The notes under the pieces: model-generated
Seen by the model: the letters and a program-made list of their open reading frames with translations, nothing else
Databases searched by the model: none
Told to the model about the DNA's origin: nothing
Part shown: one piece after another, positions 7,912 through 14,629 of the stretch
How positions within the stretch are numbered: the first letter of the stretch is position 1
How the letters are laid out: each line of letters opens with the position of its first letter
Translations under genes and position numbers: made by a program
NCBI GenBank assembly: GCA_900757655.1
Contig: CAAEOT010000047.1
Location: forward strand, 1 to 32,346
Origin: an uncultured Oscillospiraceae bacterium
Lineage (GTDB): Bacteria > Bacillota > Clostridia > Oscillospirales > Oscillospiraceae
DNA: 32,346 bases
Reading direction: 5' to 3'

Positions 7912-7929
7912 GGTTAGCACGCTCTAACC
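7912..7929. promoter_or_regulatory. Operator-like 18-bp element (feoA side)
   Basis: GGTTAG-CACGCT-CTAACC has perfect 6-bp arms and lies 22 bp before the feoA start codon. Confidence 0.65.
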
Positions 7930-7951
7930 ATTTACCAGTGGAGGGATATCT

Positions 7952-8164
7952 ATGATGCCGCTGAATCTCGCCAATGTCGGCGAGGAAACACTGATTCTGA
8001 AAGTCGGCGGGAACCCGGAAACGCGAAAGCACTTAGAGGATCTGGGTTTCGTCCCCGGCGGGACGGCCACGGTCGTGTCGGCGATCGGCGGGAATCTGAT
8101 CGTGAAGGTCAAAGAGTCCCGCGTTGCCATCAGCGATGAAATGGCACGCAAAATCATGATTTAA
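7952..8164 (+). CDS. feoA: FeoA-domain protein (first copy)
   Basis: The 70-residue product is a single SH3-like FeoA domain: a first strand LNLANVGEETLILKVGG, the KHLEDLGFVPGGTATVV core with the conserved LG-x-x-x-G turn, and a final SRVAISDEMARKI. FeoA assists the FeoB iron channel in the cytoplasm. The start is supported by GGAGGG 6 nt upstream, although ATGATG allows 7955. It is first in feoA-feoA-feoB under the promoter at 7821-7849 and is likely repressed by the divergent DtxR-family protein when iron is replete. Confidence 0.93.
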   Translation: MMPLNLANVGEETLILKVGGNPETRKHLEDLGFVPGGTATVVSAIGGNLIVKVKESRVAISDEMARKIMI

Positions 8165-8177
8165 GGGAGGAAGCACG

Positions 8178-8402
8178 ATGAAAACGCTGCGAGAAGCCAA
8201 GATCGGCGAAACGGTCAAGGTGGTAAAGCTGCATGGTGAGGGCGCCGTCAAGCGCCGCATCATGGACATGGGCATCACGAAGGGCACCGACGTGTATGTG
8301 CGCAAGGTCGCGCCGCTCGGTGATCCGGTGGAAGTCACGGTCCGCGGCTACGAGCTGAGCCTGCGCAAGGCCGACGCCGAAATGATCGAAGTCCAAGCAT
8401 AA
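8178..8402 (+). CDS. feoA: FeoA-domain protein (second copy)
   Basis: The 74-residue product is a single FeoA domain (GETVKVVKLHGEGAVKRRIM, DMGITKGTDVYVRKVAPLGD, then a VTVRGYELSLRKADAEMIEV close). It is more canonical than the first copy and differs clearly in sequence, so the pair is an old duplication or specialised subunits. The ribosome binding site GGGAGG lies 9-10 nt upstream, and the gap to the first feoA is 13 nt. Tandem feoA genes before feoB are common in Clostridia. Confidence 0.95.
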   Translation: MKTLREAKIGETVKVVKLHGEGAVKRRIMDMGITKGTDVYVRKVAPLGDPVEVTVRGYELSLRKADAEMIEVQA

Positions 8403-8480
8403 TCCGTAAGCATTTTATTTTATTACATAAGGTAGGATCCCCAAAATCAGAAGAGGAGAATATCGCAAAGGAGCATCCGA

Positions 8481-10964
8481 ATGGAAAAGCAAATCAAGAT
8501 TGCCTTAGCCGGCAACCCGAACTGCGGCAAGACAACGCTGTTCAATGCGCTGACCGGCTCCAATCAGTTTGTGGGCAACTGGCCGGGCGTCACGGTCGAG
8601 AAAAAGGAAGGCCGCCTGAAAAAGCATGACGACGTCGTCATCATGGACCTTCCGGGCATCTACTCGCTCAGCCCGTACACGCTCGAAGAGGTCGTCGCCC
8701 GCAACTATCTGATCGACGAGCGCCCGGACGCCATCCTCAACATCGTGGACGGCACGAACCTCGAGCGCAACCTGTACCTGACCACGCAGCTGACCGAGCT
8801 GGGCATCCCGGTGGTCATGGCCGTGAACATGATGGACATCGTGCGCAAGAGCGGCGACCAGATCAACATCAACCAGCTCTCGCAGCAGCTCGGCTGCAAG
8901 GTCGTTGAGATCTCGGCCCTGAAGGGCGACGGCGTCATGGCCGCGGCAGAGGCCGCCATCGAGGCCGCCAAGTCCACCAAGACGGTGCCGATGCACACGT
9001 TCTCCGGCCCGGTCGAGCACGCGATCGCCCACATCGAAGAGGCGGCCGTGCACGAGATGCCGGAGGAGCAGCAGCGCTGGTACGCGATCAAGATCTTTGA
9101 GCGCGATGACAAGGTGCTCGCCAAGCTCCACATCCCCGAGGATGTGCACCAGCACATCGAGGCGGACATCAAGGCCGCCGAGGAAGAGCTCGACGACGAC
9201 GCCGAGTCCATCATCACCAACGAGCGCTACGTTTACATCGCGGAAGTCATCCGCGCCTGCTACCGCAAGAAATCCAAGGCCACGCAGTCCACGTCCGATA
9301 AGATCGACCGCATCGTCACCAACCGCTGGCTGGGCCTGCCGATCTTCGCCGTGGTCATGTTCCTGGTCTACTGGGTCGCCATGGTCGCCGTCGGCGCGCC
9401 CGCGACCGACTGGGCCAACGACGGCCTGTTCGGCGACGGCTGGCACCTGCTGGGCATCGGCTCGAGCGCTTATAACGACGCCAACGACGAATACACCGCC
9501 GCGACCGAAGCCGTCGACGCGTTCCTGGGTCTCGACACCGAAGCCGAAGACTTCGACGCCGACGCGACTCTCGCGGAAATGAAAGACTTCGTGCCGAGCT
9601 CCGACACCGCGACCGTCATGGTCGAGGACGAGGAGACGCTGGCCGAGAACGAAATGACCGCCTACTATGACGCCATCCCCGATGACGCCGACAAGGACAG
9701 CACCGTGGGCATGACGTATGTCGACGCGGTCGCCTACCTCGAAGAAAACGGCTTTGACGCGCCCGATCCGGCCGACTACGGCGTCTGGGTCCCGGGCATC
9801 CCGGTCCTGATCGGCAACGGTCTGGAGAAGGCCAACTGCGCCGACTGGCTCAGCGGCCTGATCCTCGACGGCATTGTCGCCGGTGTCGGCGCGGTGCTCG
9901 GCTTCGTGCCGCAGATGCTGGTTCTGTTCCTGATGCTGGCCTTCCTGGAGGCCTGCGGCTATATGTCCCGTATCGCCTTCGTGCTCGACCGTATCTTCCG
10001 TAAGTTCGGCCTGAGCGGCAAGTCCTTCATCCCGATGCTCATCGGCGTCGGCTGCGGCGTGCCGGGCGTTATGGCTTCCCGTACCATTGAAAACGAGCGT
10101 GATCGCCGCATGACGATCATGACCACCACCTTCATCCCCTGCGGCGCGAAAGTGCCCTTCATCGGCATGATCGCCGGCGCCCTCTTCGGCGGCAGCGCAT
10201 GGGTCTCCACCTCCGCTTACTTCATCGGCATGGCCGCCATCATCATCTCCGGCATCATGCTCAAGAAGACCAAGATGTTCTCCGGCGATCCGGCTCCGTT
10301 CGTCATGGAGCTGCCGGCCTACCACTGGCCGACGCTGGGCAACGTCCTGCGCTCCATGTGGGAGCGCGGCTGGTCCTTCATCAAGAAGGCCGGTACGATC
10401 ATCCTGCTGTCCACCATCTTCGTCTGGTTCACCACGTACTTCGGCACGGTCGACGGCACGTTCCGCATGCTGTCCGAGGACGAGATCGACCACTCCATCC
10501 TCGCTGCCATCGGCGGCGTCATCGCCTGGATCTTCAAGCCCCTCGGCTGGGGCAACTGGCAGGCAGCAGTCGCCTCCATCACCGGCCTCGTTGCCAAGGA
10601 GAACATCGTCGGCACGCTCGGCATCCTCTACGGCGGCGGCGACGGCACCGTGTACCAGAACATCGCGGCTGCCTTCAACGGCATCAGCGGTTACAGCTTC
10701 CTGGTGTTCAACCTTCTGTGCGCTCCGTGCTTCGCGGCCATCGGCGCCATCAAGCGCGAGATGAACAGCCAGAAGTGGACCTGGTTCGCCATCGGCTATC
10801 AGTGCGGCTTTGCTTACCTGTGCGGCCTGATGATCTACCAGTTCGGCTGCGCCTTTACCGGCAACCTGAACATCATCGGCCTCATCTGCGCGATCCTGGC
10901 CCTGGCCGGTATCATCTACATGCTGGTGCGCCCCTACAAGGAAGCCACCACGCTCAAGGCCTGA
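8481..10964 (+). CDS. feoB: Ferrous iron transporter FeoB with acidic extracellular insert
   Basis: The product has 827 residues. The cytosolic G domain has G1 GNPNCGKTT (11-19), G3 DLPG (56-59), G4 NMMD (116-119) and G5 SALKG (145-149), followed by a helical GDI-like domain to about 275. The membrane part holds the two Cys-bearing gate motifs GCGVPGVMASRTIENERD (524-541) and FIPCGAKVPF (551-560). FeoB imports Fe2+ in a GTP-dependent way. Between the first transmembrane helix (about 285-305) and the usual loop before GLEKANCADWLSGLILDG lies an extra stretch (about 330-440) with roughly 30 Asp/Glu and only 2 Lys. I recall no such insert in the E. coli protein (773 residues). The start has AAAGGAG 7 nt upstream. 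Strong use of C-ending codons suggests high expression. Confidence 0.96.
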   Translation: MEKQIKIALAGNPNCGKTTLFNALTGSNQFVGNWPGVTVEKKEGRLKKHDDVVIMDLPGIYSLSPYTLEEVVARNYLIDERPDAILNIVDGTNLERNLYLTTQLTELGIPVVMAVNMMDIVRKSGDQININQLSQQLGCKVVEISALKGDGVMAAAEAAIEAAKSTKTVPMHTFSGPVEHAIAHIEEAAVHEMPEEQQRWYAIKIFERDDKVLAKLHIPEDVHQHIEADIKAAEEELDDDAESIITNERYVYIAEVIRACYRKKSKATQSTSDKIDRIVTNRWLGLPIFAVVMFLVYWVAMVAVGAPATDWANDGLFGDGWHLLGIGSSAYNDANDEYTAATEAVDAFLGLDTEAEDFDADATLAEMKDFVPSSDTATVMVEDEETLAENEMTAYYDAIPDDADKDSTVGMTYVDAVAYLEENGFDAPDPADYGVWVPGIPVLIGNGLEKANCADWLSGLILDGIVAGVGAVLGFVPQMLVLFLMLAFLEACGYMSRIAFVLDRIFRKFGLSGKSFIPMLIGVGCGVPGVMASRTIENERDRRMTIMTTTFIPCGAKVPFIGMIAGALFGGSAWVSTSAYFIGMAAIIISGIMLKKTKMFSGDPAPFVMELPAYHWPTLGNVLRSMWERGWSFIKKAGTIILLSTIFVWFTTYFGTVDGTFRMLSEDEIDHSILAAIGGVIAWIFKPLGWGNWQAAVASITGLVAKENIVGTLGILYGGGDGTVYQNIAAAFNGISGYSFLVFNLLCAPCFAAIGAIKREMNSQKWTWFAIGYQCGFAYLCGLMIYQFGCAFTGNLNIIGLICAILALAGIIYMLVRPYKEATTLKA

Positions 10965-11003
10965 GCCTTTCCAAAATTCGCAAACGCAAAGGAGTGATTT
11001 TCC

Positions 11004-11183
11004 ATGTTCAGCTGGATTGGCGCGAACCTCTCTACGATTTTGATTTCGATTGTACTCATCGCCATTGTCACCTTCATTTCCCTTTCCCTGATCCGCCAGA
11101 AGCGGCAAGGGAAATCCTCCTGCGGCGGCAACTGTGCCCATTGCGGTGCGCAGTGCCATAGCTGCCACCCAAAAGGGCAGTAA
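11004..11183 (+). CDS. FeoB-associated Cys-rich small membrane protein
   Basis: The 59-residue product has one N-terminal transmembrane helix (FSWIGANLSTILISIVLIAI onward, residues 2-31), a basic RQKRQGK stop-transfer, then a Cys/His tail CGGNCAHCGAQCHSC (C-x3-C-x2-C-x3-C-x2-C) with three His. This architecture matches the FeoB-associated Cys-rich membrane proteins found right after feoB in Firmicutes. The cytosolic thiol cluster may receive or sense Fe2+, but its function is unproven. The ribosome binding site AAAGGAG lies 9 nt upstream, and the gene starts 39 nt after feoB. It is easily missed because of its length. Confidence 0.9.
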   Translation: MFSWIGANLSTILISIVLIAIVTFISLSLIRQKRQGKSSCGGNCAHCGAQCHSCHPKGQ

Positions 11184-11192
11184 ACCTGATTT

Positions 11193-11224
11193 GGACAGAC
11201 AGAGTCCCCCAGCTCTGTCTGTCC
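11193..11224 (+). terminator. Terminator of the feo operon
   Basis: A 12-bp perfect stem (11193-11204 with 11213-11224, 8-nt loop) is followed by ATCTATTT. It begins 10 nt after the last feo gene. The T-tract is short. Confidence 0.7.
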
Positions 11225-11274
11225 ATCTATTTAGGTGGGGGGTGTGCCGGTGGTGCACTGCGGGCCGACGCGCA

Positions 11275-11360
11275 CCCGAGCCTTCCCCTTGCAGGGGGAT
11301 CAGGTCGTGCGAAGCCTTCTCCTTGAGGAGAAGGCTTGAAAAGGCGCAGCTTCTGGTGAT
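11275..11360 (-). repeat. Dispersed intergenic repeat, divergent copy C
   Basis: On the minus strand the core GCCTTCTCCTCAAGGAGAAG followed by GCTTCGCACG (about 11337-11307) is almost the same as in the repeat at 21131-21216. It forms an 11-bp hairpin (11312-11322 with 11327-11337). The flanks are poorly conserved. No gene is visible in 11225-11465. Confidence 0.6.
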
Positions 11361-11375
11361 ACCCTCTGACATGGC

Positions 11376-11408
11376 AAAACACGCCCCGCGCCGAAAGGCG
11401 CGGGGCGT
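11376..11408 (-). terminator. Terminator of hpf
   Basis: A 12-bp perfect GC stem (11408-11397 with 11392-11381) with a 4-nt loop is followed on the minus strand by GTTTTG. Confidence 0.7.
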
Positions 11409-11465
11409 GCATGGATTTTTGGATGCTGGGATCGCTTTGCCGCCCCGAAAACAGGGGGCAGGCGC

Positions 11466-12011
11466 TTACTCCGCCTCGTCGGAGATGAGGCCGTAGCCGC
11501 CGTTTTTGCGCCGGTAGACCACCGACACCGCGCCGTCGGACGCAACATCGCGGAACACGAAGAACGTGTGCTCGAGCAGATCCATCTGCAGGATCGCTTC
11601 CTCGACGCTCATGGGCTTGATGGGGAAGCGCTTGCGGCGCACGACCTCGAACGCGCCGGCCTCGACCGTGTCATCCGCGGGGACGTACTCCGGCTGCACC
11701 TCGCGCTCGAACGCGCCCGCGCGCAGCTTTTTGGCCAGTCGGGTCTTGTTCTTGCGGATCTGGCGCTCGATCGTCGCCACGGCGGAGTCAACGGAGGCGT
11801 ACATATCGCTCGTCGTCTCATGGGCGCGGAAGAACGTGCCGTTGTTCTTGATCGTGATCTCGGCCGTGAAGCGGCCGCGCTCCGTGCTGAAGGTGACGTT
11901 TGCCTCGCTTTCTGTGCGGAAGAGCCGGTCGATCTTGCTGACCTTTTTCTCCGCATACGCACGCAGGGAATCGGACGGGGCCATTTTCTTTTCGATGAAC
12001 GTGAACTTCAT
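11466..12011 (-). CDS. hpf: Long ribosome hibernation promoting factor
   Basis: The product has 181 residues. The N-terminal S30AE/YfiA domain (about 1-100: FTFIEKKMAPSDSLRAYAEK, then ITIKNNGTFFRAHETTSDMY and DSAVATIERQIRKNKTRL) binds the 30S decoding site. After a linker the C-terminal dimerisation domain (about 125-181: RRKRFPIKPMSVEEAILQMD, then HTFFVFRD) pairs two ribosomes into 100S dimers. Length and two-domain layout are those of long HPF in Firmicutes. The ATG at 12011 has AAAGGAG about 9 nt upstream. It is a single-gene unit with its own terminator. I could not settle on a promoter; TACACT near 12075 is a possible -10. Confidence 0.95.
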   Translation of the reverse strand: MKFTFIEKKMAPSDSLRAYAEKKVSKIDRLFRTESEANVTFSTERGRFTAEITIKNNGTFFRAHETTSDMYASVDSAVATIERQIRKNKTRLAKKLRAGAFEREVQPEYVPADDTVEAGAFEVVRRKRFPIKPMSVEEAILQMDLLEHTFFVFRDVASDGAVSVVYRRKNGGYGLISDEAE

Positions 12012-12160
12012 AAAACGCCACTCCTTTCAGGTTTTCCACTCCGGGTGTTCCCGGATCTGTAAGTACAGTGTAACCGATTTCGCGGCAAAAAGAAAGGGAC
12101 ATTTTGTGAATCTTTCTCAATTACCGCAGGACCGGTGCATTTTGGGCGGGGCAGGGGGGC

Positions 12161-12550
12161 TCAGCCCTTCTTGGCCTCCGCCTTGGCGAGGAACTTGTCC
12201 GCCATGATGAGAAAGCGCTCGTGCGTGCCCTGGCCGATGGGGCCGGCATCGTCTTCCGCCGTGACGCGGAACACGAGGCGACGGCGGTCGACCTCCACAA
12301 GCTTGGCCCTGGCCGTGACGTGCATGCCGACGGGCGTCGCCGCGTCGTGCGACACGTCGAGCTTCGTGCCGACGCTGCTCTGGCCTTCCTCAAGACCGTC
12401 GGCAATGGCGTTGCAGGCGGCGTTTTCCATCAGGGCGATCATATACGGCGTGGCGAACACCGGCAGCGCGCCGGAGCCGACCGCAGCCGCGGTATTTTCA
12501 GGCGTCACGACGGTGGAAGCGGTGCCGACGGCGCCAACGGAAATGGACAT
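12161..12550 (-). CDS. FlK-like hotdog-fold acyl-CoA thioesterase
   Basis: The product has 129 residues. It contains VFATPYMIALMENAA (T34, E42), GTKLDVSHDAATPVGM (H68) and a closing GQGTHERFLIM, matching the Thr-Glu-His catalytic set and overall layout of the fluoroacetyl-CoA thioesterase FlK family. Family members hydrolyse short acyl-CoA thioesters. Outside FlK itself the substrate is usually unknown, and fluoroacetate detoxification should not be assumed. The ATG at 12550 has AAAGGAGA 8 nt upstream, and the longer frame to 12649 crosses the promoter. The leader holds a 9-bp hairpin at 12581-12599. Confidence 0.85.
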   Translation of the reverse strand: MSISVGAVGTASTVVTPENTAAAVGSGALPVFATPYMIALMENAACNAIADGLEEGQSSVGTKLDVSHDAATPVGMHVTARAKLVEVDRRRLVFRVTAEDDAGPIGQGTHERFLIMADKFLAKAEAKKG

Positions 12551-12580
12551 GGTTATCGTCTCCTTTACTTTTGTGAGTAC

Positions 12581-12599
12581 CCCCGGATGGCATCCGGGG
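12581..12599 (-). other. Hairpin in the thioesterase leader
   Basis: A CCCCGGATG/CATCCGGGG inverted repeat with a single central base (or 8-bp arms around a 3-nt loop) begins about 8 nt after the predicted -10. It could stabilise the 5' end of the mRNA or bind a regulator. Confidence 0.5.
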
Positions 12600-12606
12600 T
12601 AAGATG

Positions 12607-12635
12607 AGTTTAACATGATTTTTCCCGGAACGCAA
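12607..12635 (-). promoter_or_regulatory. Promoter of the thioesterase gene
   Basis: On the minus strand, TTGCGT (12635-12630), a 17-bp spacer and TAAACT (12612-12607). Confidence 0.55.
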
Positions 12636-12683
12636 CAGAAATTGCGCAAGAACCCATACCTCGTGTTAACGTTGTGTCATTCC

Positions 12684-12712
12684 TTGCAGGACGGGGGGCG
12701 CGGTGCTATAAT
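12684..12712 (+). promoter_or_regulatory. Promoter of the glyQS operon
   Basis: TTGCAG (12684-12689), a 17-bp spacer and a perfect TATAAT (12707-12712). The predicted leader is about 100 nt long. Confidence 0.8.
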
Positions 12713-12752
12713 ATAAAATTGTCCGATCGGGTCATTTCCGGCTGGACACGTC

Positions 12753-12805
12753 CCGCCGAAGCCATCGGCGGAGATCATTTGGCTTCCGCCATCGCCATTG
12801 GCGGA
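12753..12805 (+). promoter_or_regulatory. Two tandem anticodon-arm-like hairpins in the glyQS leader
   Basis: Hairpin 1 has the 6-bp stem CCGCCG/CGGCGG (12753-12758, 12766-12771) with the 7-nt loop AAGCCAT. Hairpin 2 has the 7-bp stem TCCGCCA/TGGCGGA (12785-12791, 12799-12805) with the 7-nt loop TCGCCAT. Both loops place GCC, the tRNA-Gly anticodon, in the central anticodon position followed by A. Hairpin 2 ends 3 nt before the AGGGAGG ribosome binding site. No T-box consensus (GGTGGNACCGCG) is present. Autoregulation by GlyRS binding is an inference. Confidence 0.45.
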
Positions 12806-12821
12806 GCAGGGAGGAAAAACA

Positions 12822-14222
12822 ATGAAAAACACCGAAAAAACCATGGACAAGATCGTCGCCCTGTGCAAGAACCGCGGCTTTGTGTACCCCGGTTCCGAGA
12901 TCTACGGCGGCCTCGCCAACTCCTGGGACTACGGCCCGCTCGGCGTGGAGCTCAAAAACAACGTCAAGCGCGCCTGGTGGCAGAAGTTCGTGCAGGAAAA
13001 CCCCTACAACGTCGGGCTCGACTCCGCCATCCTCATGAACCCGCAGGTCTGGGTGGCTTCCGGCCACGTGACGACGTTCAATGACCCGCTCATCGACTGC
13101 AAGTCCTGCAAGATGCGCCACCGCGCCGACAAGCTCATCGAGGGCTGGCTGGCCGAGAACCCCATGCCCGACGTGAACGTCGAGGCCATGACCAACGACG
13201 AGATGGTCGCCTTCATCCGCGCGCAGCAGATCCCCTGCCCGGGCTGCGGCAAGAGCGACTTTACCGATATCCGCAAGTTCAACCTCATGTTCAAGACCCA
13301 CCAGGGCGTGACCGAGGACACGGCCGCCGAGGTGTATCTGCGCCCCGAGACCGCGCAGGGCATTTTCGTCAACTTCAAGAACATCCAGCGCACGACGCGC
13401 CGCAAGATCCCGTTCGGCGTCTGCCAGATCGGCAAGAGCTTCCGCAACGAGATCACGCCGGGCAACTTCATCTTCCGCATCCGCGAGTTCGAGCAGATGG
13501 AGCTGGAGTTCTTCTGCGAGCCGGACACCGATCTGGAGTGGTTCGACTACTGGCGCAGCTTCTGCCATGAGTGGCTCAAGGGCCTGAATATGCACGATGA
13601 AAACCTCCGTCTGCGCGACCATGAGAAGGAGGAGCTGAGCTTCTACTCCAAGGCCACGACCGACTTTGAGTATCTGTTCCCGTTCGGCTGGGGCGAGCTC
13701 TGGGGCGTCGCCGACCGCACGAACTACGACCTGACCCAGCACCAGAAGTTCTCCGGCCAGGACATGGACTATTTCGACCAGGAGAAAAACGAGCACTACA
13801 TCCCCTACGTCATCGAGCCGTCGCTCGGCGCCGACCGCGTGACGCTCGCCTTCCTGTGCGAGGCGTATGACGAGGAGGTCGTGGACGCGGCCAAGAACGA
13901 CACCCGCGTCGTCATGCACTTCCACCCGGCGCTCGCGCCGTTCAAATGCGCGGTGCTGCCGCTGTCGAAAAAGCTCTCCGAGCCCGCGACCGAGCTCTAC
14001 CACAAGCTGCAAAAGCGCTTCATGTGCGACTATGACGAGGCCGGTTCCATCGGCAAGCGCTACCGCCGTCAGGACGAGATCGGCACGCCGTACTGCGTGA
14101 CGTTCGACTTCGATTCCGCTACCGACGGCTGCGTGACCGTGCGCGACCGCGACACCATGCAGCAGGAGCGCATCCCCATGGAGCAGCTGGAGGACTACAT
14201 CGCCGCGCGCATCCGGTTTTAA
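12822..14222 (+). CDS. glyQS: Glycyl-tRNA synthetase, alpha2 type
   Basis: The product has 466 residues, the size of the homodimeric class II GlyRS of Gram-positives and eukaryotes. It carries the typical opening CKNRGFVYPGSEIYGG, LANSWDYGPLGVELK, the motif 2 region RPETAQGIFVNFKN plus FGVCQIGKSFRNEI, motif 3 IPYVIEPSLGADR, and the C-terminal anticodon-binding domain (about 370-466). It charges tRNA-Gly with glycine in the cytosol. The ATG at 12822 follows GGGAGG by 7 nt, and an in-frame extension to 12798 would start inside the leader hairpin. The next gene starts 3 nt after its stop. Regulation may use the leader hairpins at 12753-12805. Confidence 0.97.
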   Translation: MKNTEKTMDKIVALCKNRGFVYPGSEIYGGLANSWDYGPLGVELKNNVKRAWWQKFVQENPYNVGLDSAILMNPQVWVASGHVTTFNDPLIDCKSCKMRHRADKLIEGWLAENPMPDVNVEAMTNDEMVAFIRAQQIPCPGCGKSDFTDIRKFNLMFKTHQGVTEDTAAEVYLRPETAQGIFVNFKNIQRTTRRKIPFGVCQIGKSFRNEITPGNFIFRIREFEQMELEFFCEPDTDLEWFDYWRSFCHEWLKGLNMHDENLRLRDHEKEELSFYSKATTDFEYLFPFGWGELWGVADRTNYDLTQHQKFSGQDMDYFDQEKNEHYIPYVIEPSLGADRVTLAFLCEAYDEEVVDAAKNDTRVVMHFHPALAPFKCAVLPLSKKLSEPATELYHKLQKRFMCDYDEAGSIGKRYRRQDEIGTPYCVTFDFDSATDGCVTVRDRDTMQQERIPMEQLEDYIAARIRF

Positions 14223-14225
14223 GCC

Positions 14226-14606
14226 ATGCCGAAGATCGTCCCGCCGCCGGACCCGACCGCGAAGGAGGAGCCCGGCGCGCAGATCGCCCGCTGGCTCGGG
14301 CCCGTGGGCGGCGGCTTCGTGCTGCTGCTGTCGGTGCTGATGATCGTGTTTTGCCTCACGCGGGGCGCAAACCCCGTGCCGGGCTATACGCCGCCGCACG
14401 ACAGCGAGTATTACGCGCAGCACCTCGACGAGCTGGCGCAGGAGCTGAATGAAAATGTCCTGCCCGTGCTCGACGAGACCGCGCACGCCGAGGTACGTGA
14501 CGGCACCGTCACCGTGACGGCGTCGGAAAAGGAATACGTGCCCGTGCGCGGCGCGGTGCTGAAGTTTTACGATGCGGCGCTCTTTACATTCGAGAAAGCA
14601 AATTAG
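14226..14606 (+). CDS. Small single-pass membrane protein of unknown function
   Basis: The product has 126 residues and I recognise no family. A proline-rich cytoplasmic start (PKIVPPPDPTAKEEPG) is followed by one transmembrane helix (about 29-45, GGGFVLLLSVLMIVFCL). An extracellular domain of about 80 residues with a helix rich in Glu/Gln (EYYAQHLDELAQELNENVLP) and beta strands (DGTVTVTASEKEYVPVRGAV) completes it. It lies 3 nt after glyQS and 23 nt before nadE, so it is probably translated from the same mRNA. No separate strong ribosome binding site is visible, which fits translational coupling. Confidence 0.75.
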   Translation: MPKIVPPPDPTAKEEPGAQIARWLGPVGGGFVLLLSVLMIVFCLTRGANPVPGYTPPHDSEYYAQHLDELAQELNENVLPVLDETAHAEVRDGTVTVTASEKEYVPVRGAVLKFYDAALFTFEKAN

Positions 14607-14629
14607 TATAGAGAAAAGGAAGAATCAAC

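Noticed and set aside
8505..11372. A 955-codon open frame antisense to feoB
   Set aside because: High GC at third codon positions removes stops on the opposite strand. The sense frame encodes full-length FeoB, and the antisense product is a low-complexity D/G/V/R-rich string.
12713..12821. T-box riboswitch upstream of glyQS
   Set aside because: The GGTGGNACCGCG consensus and the expected antiterminator/terminator pair are absent, and the leader is only about 100 nt.
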